Shown here in pieces: positions 54,310 to 61,110 of a DNA stretch of 64,000 nt; positions within the stretch are counted from its first letter, which is position 1; each line of letters begins with the position of its first letter. Location: the NCBI GenBank assembly GCA_046153945.1, contig JBJXFF010000070.1, positions 1 through 64,000 of the forward strand. The letters are read 5' to 3'. Below the pieces are notes generated by a model that worked only from the letters and a program-made list of their open reading frames with translations, did not search any database and had not been told where the DNA came from. The translations under genes were made by a program, and so were the position numbers. The DNA comes from SXOA01 sp046153945. GTDB lineage: Bacteria; Planctomycetota; Planctomycetia; Pirellulales; Pirellulaceae.

Positions 54310-54340
54310 CGCCTGCGCGAAGTCCGGGCTAATTCCTAGG
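54310..54340. repeat. 31-base direct repeat, copy 1
   Basis: Identical over 31 bases to 54697-54727 (starts CGCCTGCGCGAAGTCC, ends AATTCCTAGG). It sits between the EF-Tu-like and zinc-ribbon genes. In copy 2 the CCTAGGAATTAG part supplies the end of a coding frame. Confidence 0.75.
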
Positions 54341-54421
54341 TCGTGCATCGGAGAGCGTTTTGCCTACAAACGGGCGCTTTTGACTGAGTTTGTGGCCGAC
54401 TCGACGGTCTGGTCACGGGCC

Positions 54422-54664
54422 TTAGTCGCCTTCTGGATATAACAAGCCTTCTTTGTCTGGCCAAGTTCTTCCGTCCATTGAGAACATGGAGCCGCACCGC
54501 AGGCATTCGCGTTCTGGTCGCCCGGCGTGGACGATGCACCCTCCCAGCGTTGCCCTTCCCGCGTCAATTTCCGCGCGGAGGGCGGGTGAGGGTTCCACGA
54601 GCCCCCAAACGATTCTGGGCGTTCGTTGACTTCCGCATAAAGGGCACTTGGGTAGTTCGTCCAT
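54422..54664 (-). CDS. Small zinc-ribbon protein
   Basis: 80 residues from ATG 54664. Two CxxC knuckles (CPLC at 7-10, CLRC at 54-57) suggest one bound zinc. Between them is IVWGLVEPSPALRAEIDAG and ATLGGCIVHAG. The arrangement CPxCGS - YG.P.P - GE..LGGC - CxxCG is a widespread short hypothetical family that I recognise by pattern, not by function. The chosen ATG is seven bases after a TAGAAT box; an ATG at 54673 overlaps that box and is less likely. Confidence 0.65.
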   Translation of the reverse strand: MDELPKCPLCGSQRTPRIVWGLVEPSPALRAEIDAGRATLGGCIVHAGRPERECLRCGSMFSMDGRTWPDKEGLLYPEGD

Positions 54665-54671
54665 GCACCAC

Positions 54672-54680
54672 ATTCTACCA
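54672..54680 (-). promoter_or_regulatory. Extended -10 (TGGTAGAAT), leaderless start
   Basis: Minus-strand TGGTAGAAT ending seven bases before ATG 54664, identical in sequence to the box at 54252. No -35 is evident. Confidence 0.55.
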
Positions 54681-54681
54681 G

Positions 54682-54727
54682 CGGGCGGGACTATCCCGCC
54701 TGCGCGAAGTCCGGGCTAATTCCTAGG
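54682..54727. repeat. Hairpin plus 31-base direct repeat, copy 2
   Basis: A GGCGGGA/TCCCGCC hairpin leads directly into the second copy (54697-54727) of the 31-base repeat. The repeat covers the stop codon of the 69-residue gene at 54716. Confidence 0.7.
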
Positions 54728-54925
54728 CAGCGGATTTCGTAGTTGTTGTTCAAGCGGAGTCCATTCGTCGTGATCTGCCCATCGCCCTGGCTTCGCCACG
54801 TAACGGTTTTTGACCCACATGAAAGCGTGGGGCGAGTCTTTCGGCCAAACGACATCGCAAATGATGGGGTTCCTTAATACCGCGATGCCAACCGGCGATC
54901 TTTCTTGGGCCTCTTGGTACTTCAT
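54716..54925 (-). CDS. Small protein, unknown
   Basis: 69 residues (MKYQEAQERSPVGIAVLRN..., Trp- and charge-rich, ending LRNPLPRN). No family recognised. Support comes from the TAGAAT box seven bases before the ATG, shared with the two neighbouring small genes, and the same strand and spacing. Its last codons lie in the 31-base repeat, so the C-terminus may have been acquired with that element. Confidence 0.55.
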   Translation of the reverse strand: MKYQEAQERSPVGIAVLRNPIICDVVWPKDSPHAFMWVKNRYVAKPGRWADHDEWTPLEQQLRNPLPRN

Positions 54926-54932
54926 TTAGCAC

Positions 54933-54941
54933 ATTCTATCC
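54933..54941 (-). promoter_or_regulatory. -10 box (GGATAGAAT), leaderless start
   Basis: Minus-strand TAGAAT ending seven bases before ATG 54925. It keeps GTG after the box, as does the 54672 copy, but has GGA instead of TGG before it. Confidence 0.5.
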
Positions 54942-54986
54942 GTGCACGAAAAGCCCCGCTACTTTGACAGGGCTGACAAGTCGGGA

Positions 54987-55050
54987 GTCGGGAGTCTTAG
55001 GCGGTGGCGGTTATCCCGTTGGCGAGTCAGTGACGCCTAAGACTCCCGAC
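54987..55050. repeat. 17-bp perfect inverted repeat
   Basis: Arms GTCGGGAGTCTTAGGCG (54987-55003) and its exact complement CGCCTAAGACTCCCGAC (55034-55050) with a 30-base loop. A small CCCGGT-CTTCC-ACCGGG hairpin follows. This is much stronger than the usual intergenic palindromes here and may block read-through into the small-gene patch. Confidence 0.75.
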
Positions 55051-55132
55051 CCCGGTCTTCCACCGGGTTCTGGCTTTCCAGAATTCCGGAAAAAATTTCG
55101 GCAAAGTGCCAAAAATAACTGAACAGTAGTAT

Positions 55133-55138
55133 ATAATG
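55133..55138 (+). promoter_or_regulatory. -10 box of the candidate RNA
   Basis: A perfect TATAAT within TATATAATG; no good -35 at the right distance. It lies directly before the most structured part of the gap. Confidence 0.4.
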
Positions 55139-55140
55139 CG

Positions 55141-55352
55141 GGGAGTGTAGATGCCCCTCGGCTTGTCCGAGGAGAGTTTCACCTTCAACCCAGACCCCGG
55201 AAACAAACATCCCTTAGATACCGCCTGGTTCATCCGGGCGGAGTTTCACTTGGACCTCCGTAACGCGTGGAGGAAATCAGGTGAGCCTCCCCCCGCTTAA
55301 ACTGGGGGGCAGGCGACTTTGTCTCGTTTCCTAGATTTAGGTTGAAGGTGAA
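55141..55352 (+). ncRNA. Candidate structured RNA
   Basis: After the TATAAT box, CCTCGG-CTTGT-CCGAGG forms a hairpin (55156-55172). Then TTCACCTTCAACC (55178-55190) pairs perfectly over 13 bp with GGTTGAAGGTGAA (55340-55352), closing a 149-base loop. Inside are three helices: CCGCCTGG/CCGGGCGG (55221-55241), TCACTTG/CAGGTGA enclosing CCTCC/GGAGG (55246-55284), and GCCT-CCCCCC/GGGGGG-AGGC (55285-55314). Such an arrangement is unlikely by chance. It does not match the conserved cores of tmRNA, RNase P, SRP or 6S RNA that I know. Strand is inferred from the TATAAT. Confidence 0.4.
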
Positions 55353-55353
55353 C

Positions 55354-55455
55354 CTCGGCCTGAATGAACTCGGTGAGCCGCAAGCGTCAGCGCGCGGAGT
55401 TCGAGTTCAGGCCGAGTCTACGAGGACTCCACGCGCTGACGCTTGTGGCTCCGGG
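55354..55455. repeat. Nested inverted repeats (CAAGCGTCAGCGCG element)
   Basis: CTCGGCCTGAA pairs with TTCAGGCCGAG. GAGCCGCAAGCGTCAGCGCG in the loop pairs with CGCGCTGACGCTTGTGGCTC beyond the second arm. The two stems are interleaved, so only one can form at a time (or a pseudoknot). Confidence 0.6.
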
Positions 55456-55667
55456 CGTTGAATCAGAAATGAGAGCGCGAATCAAACTTACGGCGACATG
55501 AATCACTGGAACATATGTACACAAACCAACTTGCGACGAGGTGAATCGGCGTAAGTCTGTGAAAAAAGAGGTGTGGATCAATGAATCAGGATAGTAGGAC
55601 CAGGGGGCGGTAAGCTTCGCGAAACCCTTATGACCTGGGACGACCAAAAACAGGCAGGAGGAAAGAG

Positions 55668-55997
55668 ATGACAGGACTAGAAACCTACTGGGCGAATCCA
55701 CTAAACGGCAAATTGGCATGCCTTAGAAAAGGCGTTCCGGTCATTCTTTTCCTCCGGGGACCGTGCAGAAGGGGGGGCATGGAAATCCTCCAAGGAGAAA
55801 GACTTGTCAACTTCGCACTCTACAACCTTCAAAGCGACATTGGTCAAAGGCACAACCTGGCAGAGAAAGAACCTACGCGACTGGCGGAAATGCGGCACAA
55901 GCTCACGAAAGTTGATAAGCAGGTTCAAGACCTAATGCCGGCCTGGGATTTGCCCTCTGCCACTCCATCCACCGAAAAACCGAACGTAAGACAGTAA
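55668..55997 (+). pseudogene. Sulfatase C-terminal remnant
   Basis: The last 65 of 109 residues read like the end of a planctomycete sulfatase: ALYNLQSDIGQRHNLAEKEP followed by TRLAEMRHKL and a Met-Pro ending. All upstream sulfatase parts, including the C-x-P-S-R active site, are missing, and the first 40 residues match nothing I know. An AGGAGG ribosome site eight bases before ATG 55668 means the fragment could still be translated. Best read as gene debris in an accessory patch. Confidence 0.6.
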
Positions 55998-56014
55998 CAC
56001 CGCATGGATGGCCT

Positions 56015-56920
56015 ATGAAAACCTGCGTCATCACCAATCCGAATTCTGGAACGGCCCAAGCTCAGGAGAAACTGCGAGAGCAGCTCCAGAGGCTGCCGGG
56101 GCTTACCATTGCTGAAACCAAGGAGCCGGGGGACGCGCGGCGGCTGGCGGCGGAAGCAGTGCGGGCAGGTTGTAATTTGGTAGTGGCGGCAGGAGGGGAC
56201 GGGACGATCAATGAAGTCCTCAACGGGATGGCTGTTGATTTTAGCTCCGCGGCATTGGGTATTTTGCCGCTAGGGACCGCGAACGACTTCGCCCGCACCA
56301 TCAACATCCCGGCTGACGTTGCCGCGGCAGTGGAGATTCTGCTCGCCGGACACAAGCAACCGACCGATGTAATTCGCTATACCAGCACGGAAACCCGCTA
56401 CTTTATCAATGTTTCCGCTGGCGGCTTCAGTGGCCAGGTCAATGAGGCCCTCACCGACGAGATGAAGCAAGCCTGGGGACCGCTGGCCTATCTGCGGTCT
56501 GCGGCCGGCGTCCTGCCGAATTTGACGGACTACCGCACGTTTATCGCCTGCGACGACGAGCCGGAGCAAAAAGTGCATCTCTACAACATGGTGGTAGCGA
56601 ACGCCCGCTACGTCGCCGGCGGTATTCCCATCGCTCCGGAAGCACAGCTCAATGACGGTTTGGCCGACATCGTGATTGTCCCCGCCGCCTCCATGTTGGA
56701 GTTGGCTGTGCTGGGGCCGCAGCTTCTGCTGGGGGCGCATTTGGAAAGTGAGCTGATTCACTTCCGCAGGGCAAGCAAGATCACCGTTCGCAGTGAGCCG
56801 GGTATGTGGTTCAACGTCGATGGCGAACTAATTAGCAACGCACCGGCTCGATTTGAGGTGCTGCCGCGAGTGCTGCAAGTATTAGTTGGTCCACCGGCCA
56901 GCAGCCCCGAAACAACATGA
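56015..56920 (+). CDS. Diacylglycerol kinase-family lipid kinase
   Basis: 301 residues. The N-terminus CVITNPNSGTAQAQEKL and GGDGTINEVLNG (60-71) are the nucleotide-binding motifs of the DgkB/YegS/BmrU family, and GILPLGTANDFARTINIP follows. It phosphorylates a lipid, such as diacylglycerol or phosphatidylglycerol, at the inner membrane. The specific substrate is not predictable. Convergent with nrdR 20 bases downstream. Confidence 0.9.
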   Translation: MKTCVITNPNSGTAQAQEKLREQLQRLPGLTIAETKEPGDARRLAAEAVRAGCNLVVAAGGDGTINEVLNGMAVDFSSAALGILPLGTANDFARTINIPADVAAAVEILLAGHKQPTDVIRYTSTETRYFINVSAGGFSGQVNEALTDEMKQAWGPLAYLRSAAGVLPNLTDYRTFIACDDEPEQKVHLYNMVVANARYVAGGIPIAPEAQLNDGLADIVIVPAASMLELAVLGPQLLLGAHLESELIHFRRASKITVRSEPGMWFNVDGELISNAPARFEVLPRVLQVLVGPPASSPETT

Positions 56921-56940
56921 GCGCCTACCAAACATCGCCG

Positions 56941-57405
56941 CTACTTTTTCCCCTGCTGCTTGAGCATCGGCTGGAGTTCATCGACGAAGTCCCGGACGTC
57001 CTTGAACCGGCGGTAGACGCTGGCGAAACGGACATAGGCTACTTCGTCGAGCAGCTTGAGCTCCTCCATCACCATATCGCCGAGGGCCGACGTTTCTATT
57101 TCGGCTTCGTGCTCGCTGTAGATTTTCGCTTCGATGGAGGAGACGAGGGTGTCGATCTGGGCGTCGCTGATTGGCCGTTTCCAGCAGGCCTTGGCCAGGC
57201 CGCTCCGCATTTTCTCGCGGTTGAACGGCTCGCGGACGCCGTCCTTTTTGACGACCTTGACCTCCATTTCCTCCAGCCGTTCGTAGGTGGTGAAGCGGCG
57301 GTTGCAGGCCATGCACTCACGGCGGCGGCGGATGGCAAAGCCGTCCTCGCTGGCGCGGGAATCCATGACTTTGTCGTTGTCGACGCCGCAAATGGGGCAA
57401 CGCAT
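56941..57405 (-). CDS. nrdR: Transcriptional repressor NrdR
   Basis: 154 residues from ATG 57405. The zinc ribbon (CPIC at 3-6, CMAC at 31-34) is followed by the ATP-cone domain (VKVVKKDGVREPFNREKM). NrdR senses ATP/dATP and represses ribonucleotide reductase genes through NrdR boxes. No reductase gene is in the window. Confidence 0.95.
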   Translation of the reverse strand: MRCPICGVDNDKVMDSRASEDGFAIRRRRECMACNRRFTTYERLEEMEVKVVKKDGVREPFNREKMRSGLAKACWKRPISDAQIDTLVSSIEAKIYSEHEAEIETSALGDMVMEELKLLDEVAYVRFASVYRRFKDVRDFVDELQPMLKQQGKK

Positions 57406-57556
57406 GAGAACTATCCGGAGGAAACGAGCTAGTTGGTTCAATATAGCGAAGGATTTGCCGGGAGTAACCCGCTGCCGTGAATCTCTGAGGCGATGAACCT
57501 CCCTCCGGTTCCACTTGTCCTGCGAGCGTCCAACAATAGGAGCTAGGAGCGATAGC

Positions 57557-58942
57557 ATGAACACTCGGCAACTGCGGGACCTCGGCGTTCCCGACGAACA
57601 TCTAACGGCGGCCATTCAAGGAATCCAGGCGGCTTCCAAGGAAGGGAGTCTTCGCGGACGGGAAATGAAGGCCGCCATACGCAATGTCCTGGAGAAGCCG
57701 GCCGACTTTGTGGACGACCCGTTCTTTAGCGGACTCGCTCGCGGCATCCTTGAGGCTGAGCAGGTCGTTCACACCGAACCGATCAGCTACCAGACCTGGG
57801 GAACCGATATCGATCAGGCTGCGCACGCGCAGATGCGGCAGTCATGTTCCGTGCCGCTGGCTCGTGGTGCTGCGCTGATGCCCGATGCACATGTTGGATA
57901 TGGTTTGCCGATCGGCGGAGTGCTCGCCCTGGAAAATGCTGTCATTCCGTACGCTGTCGGCGTGGACATCGCTTGCCGGATGAAGCTGTCCATTCTCGAC
58001 ACGCCGCCTGCTTCGATTGATGCGAAGTTTGAGTCTTACAAGTCGGCTTTGGAACGGGGAACCCGCTTCGGCATCGGCAGTGAACATGAAACGCCTCAGG
58101 ACCATCCGGTGATGGACGAGGATTGGCAAATCACCCGCATCACGCGAGAAAACAAGGACAAGGCCCGCCGGCAACTTGGAACAAGCGGCTCGGGAAACCA
58201 CTTCGTCGAGTTCGGCATGGTGACGCTACCGGATCGCGACGAGCAACTCGACCTTGATGCTGGCGAATATGTCGCCCTGCTCAGCCACTCCGGCAGCCGC
58301 GGAACCGGTTCGTCCGTTTGCGACACTTACTGCAACATCGCGCGCGGACGTCTGCCGAAGGCGTATTCCGAACTGGGCCGGCTGGCGTGGCTGACGCTCG
58401 ACACTGAAGCGGGACAGGAATATTGGAACGCTATGAACCTGATGGGGGACTACGCAGCGGCGAATCACGACGTAATTCATCGGCTGGTGACGAAGCTGCT
58501 GGGGGCTCGCATAGTGGCTGGAGTGGAAAATCATCACAACTTCGCCTGGAAGGAAGAGCACGGCGGCCGCGAACTCGTGGTGCATCGCAAGGGAGCGACT
58601 CCGGCAGGAAAAGGTGTGCTTGGGGTCATTCCTGGCTCGATGGCATCGCCGGCTTACATCGTTCGAGGCAAGGGGAACCCCCTCAGCTTTAACTCCGCCG
58701 CCCACGGAGCCGGTCGCCGCATGAGCCGCACCCAGGCCCGACAGCAGTACAGCTTCCGGGCGGTGCAGAAGGACCTGGAGAAGAAGGGAGTGCATATCCT
58801 TTCCGCCGGTCCCGATGAAGTTCCGTATGTTTACAAGGACATTGATACCGTGATGGCCCAGCAGCGGGATTTGGTCGACGTCATCGGCCGGTTTGATCCG
58901 CGGATTGTGAAGATGTCCGGCGATGGGCGGGCTGAGGACTGA
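57557..58942 (+). CDS. rtcB: RtcB-family RNA ligase
   Basis: 461 residues from ATG 57557 with AGGAG upstream. Key motifs: ALMPDAHVGYGLPIGGVLA, VGVDIACRMKLSIL (metal-binding Cys), GTSGSGNHFVEFG, LSHSGSRG, VENHHNFAW, and NSAAHGAGRRMSR, whose His near 383 takes the GMP. RtcB joins 2',3'-cyclic phosphate to 5'-OH RNA ends in RNA repair. Archease and RtcA were not seen nearby. A ~60-residue helical N-terminal stretch precedes the first motif. Confidence 0.92.
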   Translation: MNTRQLRDLGVPDEHLTAAIQGIQAASKEGSLRGREMKAAIRNVLEKPADFVDDPFFSGLARGILEAEQVVHTEPISYQTWGTDIDQAAHAQMRQSCSVPLARGAALMPDAHVGYGLPIGGVLALENAVIPYAVGVDIACRMKLSILDTPPASIDAKFESYKSALERGTRFGIGSEHETPQDHPVMDEDWQITRITRENKDKARRQLGTSGSGNHFVEFGMVTLPDRDEQLDLDAGEYVALLSHSGSRGTGSSVCDTYCNIARGRLPKAYSELGRLAWLTLDTEAGQEYWNAMNLMGDYAAANHDVIHRLVTKLLGARIVAGVENHHNFAWKEEHGGRELVVHRKGATPAGKGVLGVIPGSMASPAYIVRGKGNPLSFNSAAHGAGRRMSRTQARQQYSFRAVQKDLEKKGVHILSAGPDEVPYVYKDIDTVMAQQRDLVDVIGRFDPRIVKMSGDGRAED

Positions 58943-58949
58943 TTCGACG

Positions 58950-59843
58950 ATGGGTAAATGGGCAAAATTAGGCCCCGAAACTGGTGAAGTCGTGACACCT
59001 GGCAATTCGATGAAAGAAGAGCCTCGCTCTTTCCTCGCATTGGCTGCTAGCACCATGGCCACCAAATTGCCGCTGATTTCGAATTCTTCCGGCTCGGCAG
59101 ACAGTTACTATCCCTCTCCGTTGCACGAGGAAGCGCTGGCTCGCCTCTCCTACCTGGCAGAAAAGGGCTCAGCTTGCGGGCTCCTCCTGGGAGCGAGTGG
59201 CTGCGGAAAATCGCTGATTCTGTCGAAATTCGCGCAGCATCAGCGAAAGCAGGGCGCGGCGATTGCAACGGTAAGCGCCGTGGGAGCTTCGGTGTCCGGA
59301 ATGCTGGTAGAGATCGGGTCGGGATGGGGCGTGAATGTGCATCATTCCGATGAATTGCCGCAACTTTGGCAGAGGACGACTGACCGATTGAGGGAACTCT
59401 TCCTGGAACAAGTATCAGCGGTGCTAATAGTAGACGACCTCCACCGGGCCTTGCCCGAAAGTGCTGCCCTGGTCGACCGGCTGCATGCCTTCGCGGATGG
59501 GAACGCCACCAACCTCGTGCTGGTCATCGCCTGCGAAGCCGGCCGTCAGGATTCGCTGAATTCTCGTATTCTCTCCCGAGCCGATCTGCGCATTGAGTTG
59601 GATTTGTGGACCCTGGAGGAAACCGCTGGATACCTGCAGCAATGGCTCTTGCAATCGAGTGCAGAAAACCAAGAGTTCGATAATCAGGCCGTGGAGGTTC
59701 TGCACGAATTGGCGGAAGGGAATCCTCGGCGAGTGCGGCAGCTTGCCGAACTGACGCTCCTCGCCGGTTCGGGAATGAGAAATGGCCCCGTCCGCGAAGA
59801 CGTGGTTCAAGCCGCCTATGATGAGCTTTGCGTTGGCCGCTAG
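58950..59843 (+). CDS. ExeA-like AAA ATPase
   Basis: 297 residues from ATG 58950, seven bases after rtcB. Walker A GASGCGKS and Walker B AVLIVDDLHRA are intact; FYPSPLHEEALARLSYL-like spacing (here YYPSPLHEEALARL) and EETAGYLQQWL match ExeA/GspA-type and related ATPases. GNPRRVRQLAELTLLAG gives the sensor region. The C-terminal peptidoglycan-binding domain of ExeA is absent. It may regulate another system rather than secrete; a shared transcript with rtcB is likely. Confidence 0.8.
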   Translation: MGKWAKLGPETGEVVTPGNSMKEEPRSFLALAASTMATKLPLISNSSGSADSYYPSPLHEEALARLSYLAEKGSACGLLLGASGCGKSLILSKFAQHQRKQGAAIATVSAVGASVSGMLVEIGSGWGVNVHHSDELPQLWQRTTDRLRELFLEQVSAVLIVDDLHRALPESAALVDRLHAFADGNATNLVLVIACEAGRQDSLNSRILSRADLRIELDLWTLEETAGYLQQWLLQSSAENQEFDNQAVEVLHELAEGNPRRVRQLAELTLLAGSGMRNGPVREDVVQAAYDELCVGR

Positions 59844-59987
59844 CGTGGTGGCTTTACGTGAGGCAATTCGCCTTGACGCATCGCTACAATCTTGCCAAAC
59901 TCTCCCCGCTTCTGGCCGGCAGTGGCTCATTGTCAATTTTCAGCCGCGTAGACTTTCGGCGGCATTTTCGCGAGGAATGGATTCCCC

Positions 59988-60674
59988 ATGAAACGCTTTT
60001 TTGCGATGGCAGCTTTGGTTGGCCTGGGATTTGTGGGCTGTGGGGGGCCGTCGACGGCATCCAAAGAGCCGGCAACGACGGCTGAAAAAGCTGCGGAGAT
60101 GGCGGCGGCCACCGAATCAGCTCGGGAGGAAGCCCCTGCATCCGCTGCCCGCGCCCCGGTCGACATCCCGGCGAATGCTCCACCTGATGAGGTGGTCACC
60201 GCTTTTCTGGAGGCCCGCCGAACCGGCGATCCCCAAACCACGTCTGCCCTTTTGACATCGACGGCTCGGTCGGCAACCGCCAAGCACAAAATTGACGTGA
60301 ACGGAGAAGCCCTTCCCGATCTTCAATTCCAGGTTGCCAAACCCAAGTACCTCAAGAACAATTCCAAGGGAGCCCATGTCAGCAGCATCTGGACCGAGAT
60401 ATTGCCCGACGGCACTAAAGCTAGCTACGAAGTGGTCTGGGTGCTTCGCAAGGAAGCCATCGGCTGGCGAGTCGCTGGGTTCGCGGCGGAGCTAACACCA
60501 GGCACAGAACCCCAATTTCTGAATTTTGAAGACCCGGAAGACATGATGAAGAAGCAGCAAGAGTCCGTGGCAGCCGCGGAACAAGCCGCCCCTCCCGAGC
60601 AGGGCCCAGTTGCGAAGCAGCCTGAACAGGCACGTACACCCACCCGAGGAGGGGAGTCACCTCGCCGGCGATAA
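59988..60674 (+). CDS. Predicted lipoprotein, unknown
   Basis: 228 residues. The signal ends in the lipobox LGFVGC (Cys18). An Ala/Glu-rich linker leads to a compact domain at about 64-170 (PDEVVTAFLEARRTGDPQTT, then SSIWTEILPDGTKASYEVVWVLRKEAIGWRVAGF). That is a NTF2/DUF4878-like pattern often seen in planctomycete lipoproteins. A charged Gln/Pro tail follows. Function unknown. Confidence 0.75.
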   Translation: MKRFFAMAALVGLGFVGCGGPSTASKEPATTAEKAAEMAAATESAREEAPASAARAPVDIPANAPPDEVVTAFLEARRTGDPQTTSALLTSTARSATAKHKIDVNGEALPDLQFQVAKPKYLKNNSKGAHVSSIWTEILPDGTKASYEVVWVLRKEAIGWRVAGFAAELTPGTEPQFLNFEDPEDMMKKQQESVAAAEQAAPPEQGPVAKQPEQARTPTRGGESPRRR

Positions 60675-60728
60675 GATGCGAATATTTTGATGCAAAGTAT
60701 TAATTTGTAACATCTTACGGTCATGAGA

Positions 60729-60763
60729 TAGGCTCACCATTCGGTGAGCCTAATCTGTTTCTT
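60729..60763 (+). terminator. Intrinsic terminator
   Basis: A 10-bp stem TAGGCTCACC/GGTGAGCCTA with an ATTC loop, followed by ATCTGTTTCTT. Placed 55 bases after the lipoprotein stop. Confidence 0.75.
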
Positions 60764-60873
60764 GCCAACCCCGGCCTTCCAAACCTGTGCTAGAGTTTGG
60801 AAACTTCCCTCGGAACGCTGCAAGTCCCCCATAAGTCTAAGTGCACCCATCTTGTGTATTTTAACTGTGGCCC

Positions 60874-60901
60874 TTGACAGCACCCGGTCGGATGCTACCC
60901 T
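60874..60901 (+). promoter_or_regulatory. Promoter of the Cys/His-rich protein gene
   Basis: A perfect TTGACA at 60874-60879, a 16-base spacer, TACCCT at 60896-60901. TATCAT at 60901-60906 is too far (21 bases). The transcript would have a leader of about 200 bases. Confidence 0.55.
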
Positions 60902-61110
60902 ATCATCCTAACCTGTGTTTTCGCTACATCCTTCGCAACCCACAAAGATTCGCAACAGGGATTTCGTCGGGGTGCTGGGGCGCGAGAGCTCGCAGGGTGG
61001 TTTGGTCGTACCTCGCTCGACCCGTCGTCACGCGGCGAGGCCTGAAGTTTGACGGCAAATAGAGTTTTCACGCTTACGGTACCTGTTAAGTCTTATTGGA
61101 GGATCCCAGA

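Larger units (their letters stand above)
54926..55667. other. 742-base non-coding stretch with nested palindromes
   Basis: No protein-coding gene is supported here. It holds, in order, a GCCC/GGGC hairpin at 54953-54973, a 17-bp inverted repeat (54987-55050), a CCCGGT/ACCGGG hairpin, a TATAAT box and candidate structured RNA (55133-55352), a pair of nested inverted repeats (55354-55455), and about 210 bases with nothing recognisable before the sulfatase remnant. Confidence 0.6.
60675..61110. other. 436-base gap: terminator, promoter, long leader
   Basis: Holds the terminator of the lipoprotein gene (60729-60752), about 110 unremarkable bases, a TTGACA promoter, and a ~200-base leader ahead of the Cys-rich gene. 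The leader has a few possible stems (for example near 60985-61060) but no riboswitch I recognise. Confidence 0.5.

Noticed and set aside
54245..54941. Integron gene-cassette array
   Set aside because: The single-strand orientation and repeats between small genes suggested it, but the repeats lack the GTTRRRY and RYYYAAC core pairs of attC sites and no integrase gene is in view. A dedicated attC search would settle it.
55221..55241. tRNA T-arm (GGTTCAT within a hairpin)
   Set aside because: There is no matching acceptor, D-arm or anticodon arm around it. No tRNA cloverleaf was noticed in any gap checked by eye.
55141..55352. 6S RNA, RNase P RNA or tmRNA
   Set aside because: The total length would fit 6S RNA, but several inner branches do not match its single long rod. 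The RNase P block GAGGAAAGTCC and the tmRNA tRNA-like ends are absent.
60896..61110. Riboswitch in the long leader of the Cys-rich gene
   Set aside because: The leader is about 200 bases but shows no known aptamer core, and no anti-terminator pair before the ATG was found.
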